64,000 bases of DNA from the NCBI RefSeq assembly GCF_900096915.1, contig NZ_FMYK01000001.1, positions 186,001 through 250,000 on the forward strand, written 5' to 3'. This DNA is from Acinetobacter marinus (GTDB taxonomy: Bacteria > Pseudomonadota > Gammaproteobacteria > Pseudomonadales > Moraxellaceae). Each line of letters begins with the position of its first letter. The first letter of the stretch is position 1. Shown here piece by piece: positions 58,978-64,000 of this stretch. The notes beneath the pieces were generated by a model, which worked only from the letters and a program-made list of their open reading frames with translations, made no database searches and was not told where the DNA came from. The translations under genes and the position numbers were made by a program.

Positions 58978-60162
58978 TTAGAAGAAACTGCTAAAGAACA
59001 ACTTGATATGATCAATCATACGGGCAAAGAAACCAGCTTCTTCAACTGCTTTGAGTACTACCAAAGGCTGTTCAGCAACCACTTTACCATTGGAAATTGC
59101 AGTAATTTTACCAACCACTTGACCTTGTTTGAGCGGTGCACGAAGCTCAGGATTGACTTGGAGTTTGGTCTCGATTTTATCTGCTTGACCTTTAGGCATG
59201 GTTGCAGCGAGCGCATCAACAATGCCCAATTGCACTTGATCTTCTGTACCAAACCACACTGGGCTGGTCGCTAAGGCTTGTTTTGCTGGACGAATGGTAG
59301 TGGTTTCAAAGTTGCCAAAACCCCAGTTGAGCAATTCACGGGTTTGAGATGCACGTGCTTGCATGGTTGGTGCGCCCATGATCACGGTGATCAAACGCAT
59401 TGGACCACGTTTACTTGATGTAGTTAAGCAAAAGCCTGCTTCATTGGTATGACCTGTTTTTAGACCATCTACACTTGGATCAGTGTAGAGCAAAGCATTA
59501 CGGTTACCTTGTTTGATACCATTAAAGGTAAACTCTTTTTCTGAATAAATCGGATAATATTTTGAGCTGTCATGGATAATGTGTTTTGCCAGATTCGCCA
59601 TATCCAGCGCACTAGAGTAATGTCCTTCGGCTGGCATACCTGTTGAATTGACAAAATTGGTATTGCTCATGCCAATACGCTTGGCTTCTTGGTTCATCAT
59701 GTGGGCAAAGGTGCCCTCATTGCCTGCGATATGTTCCGCCATGGCTTTAGAGGCATCATTACCAGACTGAATGATAATGCCACGTAACATTTCTAAAGCT
59801 GTTGCCGTACCGTTGAGCGGCACATACATACATGATTCGCTACTACTACCACGGCACCACGCAGACTCATTCATACGGACTTTTTCGTCTTCGGTGAGTT
59901 CGCCTTTGAGTAGTTTTTGCTCGATGATGTAACTGGTCATCATCTTGGTCATTGATGCAGGTGCAAGATGCTCATTTTCATTTTTTGCAGCGAGAATTTT
60001 GCCAGAGTCATAATCCATGATCACATAAGACTTGTTGTCTAATTCTGGTGGCGAGGCGATCACTGTTGCGGCATAGCTAAATTGAAAAGTGGTACTCAGC
60101 AGTAGCGTTGTTGTGGCAAAAGTTTTTGTGTAGGTCATTGTTGAAGCAAAACGGCGAGCCAT
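58978..60162 (-). CDS. dacC: D-alanyl-D-alanine carboxypeptidase (PBP5/6 type)
   Basis: This penicillin-binding protein trims the terminal D-Ala of peptidoglycan pentapeptides in the periplasm. The 394 residues have a signal peptide (about 1-31), SMTK at 70-73 with the nucleophile Ser70, SGN at 133-135 and KTG at 235-237. The C-terminal PBP5_C beta domain and a final amphipathic helix (FFARMIDHIKLFFSSFF) that anchors to the membrane surface follow. Two cysteines, C103 and C111, flank a Ser-rich insert and could form a disulfide. dacC is used for the closest symbol; dacA is possible. Confidence 0.92.
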   Translation of the reverse strand: MARRFASTMTYTKTFATTTLLLSTTFQFSYAATVIASPPELDNKSYVIMDYDSGKILAAKNENEHLAPASMTKMMTSYIIEQKLLKGELTEDEKVRMNESAWCRGSSSESCMYVPLNGTATALEMLRGIIIQSGNDASKAMAEHIAGNEGTFAHMMNQEAKRIGMSNTNFVNSTGMPAEGHYSSALDMANLAKHIIHDSSKYYPIYSEKEFTFNGIKQGNRNALLYTDPSVDGLKTGHTNEAGFCLTTSSKRGPMRLITVIMGAPTMQARASQTRELLNWGFGNFETTTIRPAKQALATSPVWFGTEDQVQLGIVDALAATMPKGQADKIETKLQVNPELRAPLKQGQVVGKITAISNGKVVAEQPLVVLKAVEEAGFFARMIDHIKLFFSSFF

Positions 60163-60217
60163 GCGATTTATCCAGTCCGAATTTTAACAAAATCTAAAAA
60201 TAGCATTCTAAAATAGC

Positions 60218-60252
60218 AAAGCGCTTAAACCAAACGATTTAAGCGCTTTTTC
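60218..60252. terminator. Hairpin between dacC and the upstream gene
   Basis: The 12-bp perfect stem AAAGCGCTTAAA / TTTAAGCGCTTT terminates the minus-strand gene ending at 60321, although its U tract (TTTGCTATTTT) is imperfect. On the plus strand it is followed by TTT. Confidence 0.75.
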
Positions 60253-60320
60253 AAAAATATTTTGTTAAGTCAACAGCGATAAATGTGAACCACAGCGTGC
60301 TTTATGATTGATCGCATCAA

Positions 60321-60734
60321 TTATGATGATTTTTTGCCCCAGTTAATGACATCGAGGCAGACAGCACGGTTTTCTTCACGGCTGGCTTTGGCAGCATCTT
60401 GGCGTGCTTGCTTGAGTACAGGTTGGTAGTCACTTTCTTCGCTTAAGGCTTGTACCGCAAGGACGGGATCAGAAATACCTGGTAAAAGATCGGTCAAGAC
60501 ACGTTTATAGCCTTGATCAAAATTGGCATTTTTACCAATAATGTCTGGGCAGATTTCAGAGAGCACTTGTACCACAGCGATTTCTTCTTTGGTGGTCTGA
60601 ATCGCTGGGGTGATTTCGATATTGTCTTTATCTTGTGCTGGTGCAGTGCTTTGAGCCATCGCTGTAGCGCTTAATCCAGAGAACATCAGTGCAATTACAG
60701 TACTTTTAAGAGCAGTCTTCATCAAATTTTGCAT
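60321..60734 (-). CDS. Small exported protein
   Basis: This 137-residue protein has a typical Sec signal (MQNLMKTALKSTVIALMFSG..., cleavage after AMA at about residue 27). The mature part is helical and acidic, with two cysteines (ICPDII and AVCLDV) that could form a disulfide. It resembles what is annotated in Moraxellaceae as the MCR_0457 family; function is unknown and this name is from memory. It is probably periplasmic. It is divergent from surE. Confidence 0.6.
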   Translation of the reverse strand: MQNLMKTALKSTVIALMFSGLSATAMAQSTAPAQDKDNIEITPAIQTTKEEIAVVQVLSEICPDIIGKNANFDQGYKRVLTDLLPGISDPVLAVQALSEESDYQPVLKQARQDAAKASREENRAVCLDVINWGKKSS

Positions 60735-60842
60735 TATAAAATAACCTTCAATTCATCACGTTTCAAAAAATTTGTCTTACAATAGCCACAGTTCTAAACT
60801 GTGACTAGATGATTTTTGTAGACTTTTTTATAGAGTGTTTTT

Positions 60843-61664
60843 GTGAATATTTTAATTTCTAACGATGATGGTGTGTTTGCACCTGGCATTCAGGCTTTGG
60901 CAAAAGCCCTCACTGAGATTGCCAATGTGACTGTGGTTGCGCCTGAAAGTGAGCGTAGTGGCTTTTCTTCAGCGCTCACTTTGGATCGTCCACTGCGGGC
61001 TGTCGAAATTTCCCCGCAGGTTTGGGCGGTAAATGGCACACCAGCAGATTGCGTCTATTTATCCATGAATGGCTTGCTTGAACATATTCAATCCGAGCAC
61101 AGTGACGGTCAGCAGTTCGATTTGGTGGTGTCTGGTATCAATAGTGGACCAAACCTTGGTGATGATGTGTTGTATTCAGGCACTGTGGGCGCAGCGTTTG
61201 AAGGGCGCTTGATGAAACAACCTGCGATCGCAGTATCCTTTGCAGGGCCAAATGTGCGTAGCTATGAACATCCTGATGATTATGCCAAAGCTGCAAATTG
61301 GGTCAAAGATTTTATTGCCAACGGCTTACCGAGCCTGCCACCACGGCATATTTTAAATATCAATATTCCTGATGTGGACGATTATGCTGGGGTGCAAATC
61401 ACCCATCTTGGGCGTCGTTCGCAGTCCAAGCCGATCACCAGCCATGTTGATCCACGTGGTCGCCAAGTGTATTGGATTGGTTTGTCAGGTGAAGCCATCG
61501 TTGAACCGAGCCAAAATGCGGCAGGGGTGCAGTCAGATTTTTATGCGATCACGCATGGCTATATTAGTATCACACCGATCCAAATGGATTCGACCAATTA
61601 TGCGGTTTTGGATGAAATGTCTGAGTGGCTACGTGGCAATGAGACCACGGCATCACAAGACTAG
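60843..61664 (+). CDS. surE: 5'-nucleotidase SurE
   Basis: SurE is a metal-dependent nucleoside monophosphate phosphatase active in the stationary phase. The 273 residues start NILISNDDGVFAPGIQALAKAL with the Asp-Asp metal pair, then APESERSGFSSALTL, VNGTPADCVYL, VVSGINSGPNLGDDVLYSGTVGAAFEG, and a C-terminal HGYISITPIQ. The start is GTG 60843. It precedes nlpD by about 230 bases; pcm, which usually lies between, is missing. Confidence 0.95.
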   Translation: MNILISNDDGVFAPGIQALAKALTEIANVTVVAPESERSGFSSALTLDRPLRAVEISPQVWAVNGTPADCVYLSMNGLLEHIQSEHSDGQQFDLVVSGINSGPNLGDDVLYSGTVGAAFEGRLMKQPAIAVSFAGPNVRSYEHPDDYAKAANWVKDFIANGLPSLPPRHILNINIPDVDDYAGVQITHLGRRSQSKPITSHVDPRGRQVYWIGLSGEAIVEPSQNAAGVQSDFYAITHGYISITPIQMDSTNYAVLDEMSEWLRGNETTASQD

Positions 61665-61892
61665 ACGGTTTTGGTCGGTATACGCACAACGCTTTTGCAA
61701 CAAAGGCTGGGTAAAAAAACAGCATTTGTAAGCAAATATGTTATTGCTTTGTGACAATCGGCATGCCGCTTGCTATTTTTTGCCATGCTTTTGTTATGCT
61801 GATTGGCATTCATTGAGCGTATTTGAATTTAATTTGCTTTAAAACCGACATCGCTTTGCGCTGTCATGTTGAGGATGTAGGAAATTTTATCC

Positions 61893-62738
61893 ATGGAATA
61901 CCGTGCTATTCGAACTGCCATGACACTTGGCGTATTATCTAGTGTACTTTTGGTGGGCTGTGCGTCCAAGCCAATCACCAGTCAGCAAAGCTCCCGTGTA
62001 TTTTATGTGCCTGAATTTTATACGGTCAAACCAGGTGATAGTCTGAGCAAAATTGCCATGAAATATGGCTTAGATTATCGCAATGTTGCTAGCTTAAATA
62101 ATATTCAGGTCATGGATAAAATCTATGTCAATCAGTCGCTTCGACTACGTGGCAATAGCAGCAATGATTCTCGACTGGTCAAAACACAGCCGATCCAAGA
62201 ACAGGGTAGCATTCAACGTGAAAGTGTCCTAGCACAGGCGCAATCCGCACAAGTGCCGAATCAAGTCAATGTCGTTCAGCCGAATATGCCAAATGCACAG
62301 CCTTCGGTTGGTTTAGGCACGACGCCGACGCCTACAGTCAACCCAACCCCGATTGGCACATCGACCCAAGGTTTAAATTGGGTGATGCCAAGTAATGGGC
62401 GTGTGATTGATCGTTATGACCTCAGTCAAAATAAAAAAGGCATTCGTTTTGCGGGTAATGCGGGTGATCCAATCTATGCCGCAGCGGCTGGTGAAGTGGT
62501 CTATGCTGATGATGGACTTAAAGAATATGGTCAATTAGTCTTAGTTCGACATACAAATGGTTACATTACGGCTTACGCACACAATAGCAAACTACTCGTC
62601 AAAAACGGCGATAAAGTGACAGCAGGTCAAAAAATTGCTGAGATGGGCAGCACAGGAACCAATAAAACCATGCTCGAGTTCCAAATTCGTCTCGATGGCA
62701 AGCCGATTGATCCCGTTTCAATTTTGCCAATTAGTTGA
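61893..62738 (+). CDS. nlpD: NlpD-like lipoprotein: LysM plus degenerate M23 domain
   Basis: A lipobox (LLVGC, Cys near residue 23) follows the signal. A LysM domain covers about residues 46-88 (YTVKPGDSLSKIAMKYGLDY...). A Gln/Asn/Pro/Thr-rich linker leads to a C-terminal M23 domain. The active-site residues of LytM enzymes are lost: GIRFAGNAGDP in place of the HxGxD stretch, AYAHNSK in place of HxH, and LEFQIR in place of LHFEIR. That matches NlpD, an activator of the amidase AmiC in E. coli, rather than an active endopeptidase. The next gene is a LysR regulator, not rpoS. Confidence 0.92.
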   Translation: MEYRAIRTAMTLGVLSSVLLVGCASKPITSQQSSRVFYVPEFYTVKPGDSLSKIAMKYGLDYRNVASLNNIQVMDKIYVNQSLRLRGNSSNDSRLVKTQPIQEQGSIQRESVLAQAQSAQVPNQVNVVQPNMPNAQPSVGLGTTPTPTVNPTPIGTSTQGLNWVMPSNGRVIDRYDLSQNKKGIRFAGNAGDPIYAAAAGEVVYADDGLKEYGQLVLVRHTNGYITAYAHNSKLLVKNGDKVTAGQKIAEMGSTGTNKTMLEFQIRLDGKPIDPVSILPIS

Positions 62739-62807
62739 GCTCAAGCTGTTTTCATTCGGTAGAATTTCGTTTAGTATCAAATTTTTAAGTCATTTGAGAA
62801 ATCAACC

Positions 62808-63719
62808 GTGTTGGAAAATCTTCGTGCGATGGGGGTCTTTGCTTGCGTAGTAGAGCGTGGATCATTTAGTGGTGCTGCCAAAGATTTGGGCATCACCACC
62901 AGTGCTGTGAGTCAACAAATTCGTTCGCTAGAAATCGAGCTGAATGTGACCCTTTTGCATCGTTCAACACGAAAAATCAGCATGACTGAAGCTGGTCAGG
63001 CTTTTTTCCAAAGCTGTCAGGAAATGATGGCTGCCGCTGAGCGAGGCAAAATTCGCATCAGCGAGCTTCAAGATGATTTAATTGGGGAACTTCGCTTAGC
63101 GACTTCGCCAGAGCTGGCGTCTTTGCACATCGTTCCTGCACTTTCTCGTTGGATGATGGCGCATGAAACTTTGAAAGTGAACATCATGGCGTCAGAGCAA
63201 TATCTGAATCTGATTGATGAGCGTATCGATGTTGCGGTGCGAATGAGTCAGCATATTAGTGATGATGATTTTGAAGTCTATCCAATGGCGCGCGTGCAAC
63301 AGGTCTTGATTGCTTCACCAAGCTATATTAGTCAACGTGGCAATATCGAACATCCGCATGATTTGCTAAATCATCAACTGCTTCCTGTTGATTTAATGAA
63401 AAAATTCTCAAAATTAAAATTTCACAATGACAGCACCAATGAAACAGTTGAGCTGGAAATGCCTGTTAAAATCCGCACCAATAATGTGTTTGTCATGAAA
63501 ACACTGTGCATGGAAGGGCACGGTATTGGACGTATTTTACATCTGGATGCGCAAAAAGATCTGAAGCATGGTAATTTTGTCGAAGTGCTCCCTGATTGGA
63601 AATTGCCAGAATATACCTTATATGCAGTCACTCTGAAGCGTGAACAACAGCCTGTCAAAGTGATCCGTTGTATTGAAACGCTGAAAAGTTATTTTTCGCA
63701 GTTACCTGGTGGTCGCTAA
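62808..63719 (+). CDS. LysR-family transcriptional regulator
   Basis: The 303 residues have an N-terminal winged helix-turn-helix (LENLRAMGVFACVVERGSFSGAAKDLGITTSAVSQQIRSLE) and a LysR substrate-binding domain of the short, DsdC/CrgA-like class, with LATSPELASLHIVPALSRWM. The start is GTG 62808 or TTG 62811. It lies 70 bases after nlpD, where other gammaproteobacteria have rpoS. Targets and ligand are unknown; it may regulate the divergent or next gene. Confidence 0.9.
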   Translation: MLENLRAMGVFACVVERGSFSGAAKDLGITTSAVSQQIRSLEIELNVTLLHRSTRKISMTEAGQAFFQSCQEMMAAAERGKIRISELQDDLIGELRLATSPELASLHIVPALSRWMMAHETLKVNIMASEQYLNLIDERIDVAVRMSQHISDDDFEVYPMARVQQVLIASPSYISQRGNIEHPHDLLNHQLLPVDLMKKFSKLKFHNDSTNETVELEMPVKIRTNNVFVMKTLCMEGHGIGRILHLDAQKDLKHGNFVEVLPDWKLPEYTLYAVTLKREQQPVKVIRCIETLKSYFSQLPGGR

Positions 63720-63943
63720 ACTCAATCCGTTTTAGCTGAACAGCATTGTTAAGTTGTTCAATCTTTGCGGATTTTATACTTGTTTTCTCCATGATTTTGT
63801 GTAGATATATACATTGGGCTTACAGACAAAGGAATGTTTTACTCTGTAATATTGTGTTGCTGATCACATTTTTAAAATTTGATCTTCAATAAATGCCAAA
63901 CATCGTAAATACCTTTTCGGATATGCAAAAATAAGGGACAGAC

Positions 63944-64000
63944 ATGACAAATTTAGCGAGTTTAGTCGAAGCGATTGCCAAACAAGCATTGGGCGGTCAA
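63944..64000 (+). CDS. N-terminal fragment of a DUF937-like protein
   Basis: Only 19 codons (MTNLASLVEAIAKQALGGQ) are in the window before the end. AAGGGA lies 7 bases before the ATG. The opening resembles DUF937 (YidB-like) proteins, but this is too short to be firm. Confidence 0.4.
   Translation, partial: MTNLASLVEAIAKQALGGQ

Noticed and set aside
1..64000. CRISPR arrays, insertion sequences, prophage genes, tRNA or rRNA genes
   Set aside because: Looked for by eye on both strands and not found. A systematic scan would be needed to exclude diverged copies.

Overview
The window looks like chromosome of an Acinetobacter species or a close Moraxellaceae relative. The clues are an Hfq with a glycine-rich acidic tail, a surE-nlpD pair with no rpoS behind it, a class III alcohol dehydrogenase, many acyl-CoA dehydrogenases, an AT-rich base composition, and family-specific small proteins. 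No phage, transposase, CRISPR array, tRNA or rRNA was seen. Nearly all of it is ordinary chromosomal coding sequence on both strands in short operons. The assignment rests on recognised proteins, not on any database search.

Layout: 1-5.2 kb holds a truncated GMC oxidoreductase, a secreted alkylsulfatase, lipA and sthA. 5.4-10 kb holds a MarC-type membrane protein, then tsaE-mutL-miaA-hfq. 10-14.4 kb holds a HAD phosphatase, an FKBP, class III alcohol dehydrogenase, and a DAHP synthase preceded by an 18-residue Tyr/Phe/Trp-rich leader peptide and a terminator (a transcription attenuator). 14.4-23.5 kb holds a Tim44-like protein, an HD-GYP protein, two oxidoreductases, rpmI-rplT, an Mrp-type ATPase and rdgB. 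23.5-29 kb is the most unusual stretch: a 2,4-diacetylphloroglucinol-hydrolase-like enzyme, a FadL-like outer membrane channel, an unknown protein, a TetR regulator and an MFS transporter. 29-40.2 kb holds four acyl-CoA dehydrogenases around a cell-division/6S RNA block (coiled-coil protein, zapA, ssrS, with ygfB-type gene and pepP divergent). 40.5-48.5 kb holds an ABC1 kinase, an HD hydrolase, prmB-aroC and a purine permease plus adenine deaminase. 48.5-57 kb holds a porin, a hydrolase, a PadR regulator, fadH, an MBL hydrolase and small genes. 57-64 kb holds grxD, argD, dacC, surE, nlpD, a LysR regulator and the start of a last gene.

The strongest new signal is in 24.4-27.1 kb. A 14-bp palindrome occurs exactly three times. 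Each copy contains the -10 hexamer TATAGT of a promoter with the same -35 (TTTACA) and the same 17-bp spacer. The copies serve the hydrolase gene, the FadL-like gene, and a symmetrical bidirectional promoter shared by the unknown gene and the TetR gene. Two of these promoters also carry a second dyad (ATCAG-N5-CTGAT) at the same distance, just upstream of the -35. This looks like a self-contained TetR regulon for uptake and hydrolysis of an acylated aromatic compound.

Other non-coding signals include a clear 6S RNA and four candidate small RNAs, each ending in a hairpin plus U-tract on the minus strand. Two of these share a 15-base motif containing UUCUCC, complementary to Shine-Dalgarno sequences. 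There are also a dyad upstream of a short-chain dehydrogenase, a threefold 14-bp tandem repeat covering a ribosome binding site, and a decayed gene fragment beside the ABC1 kinase.
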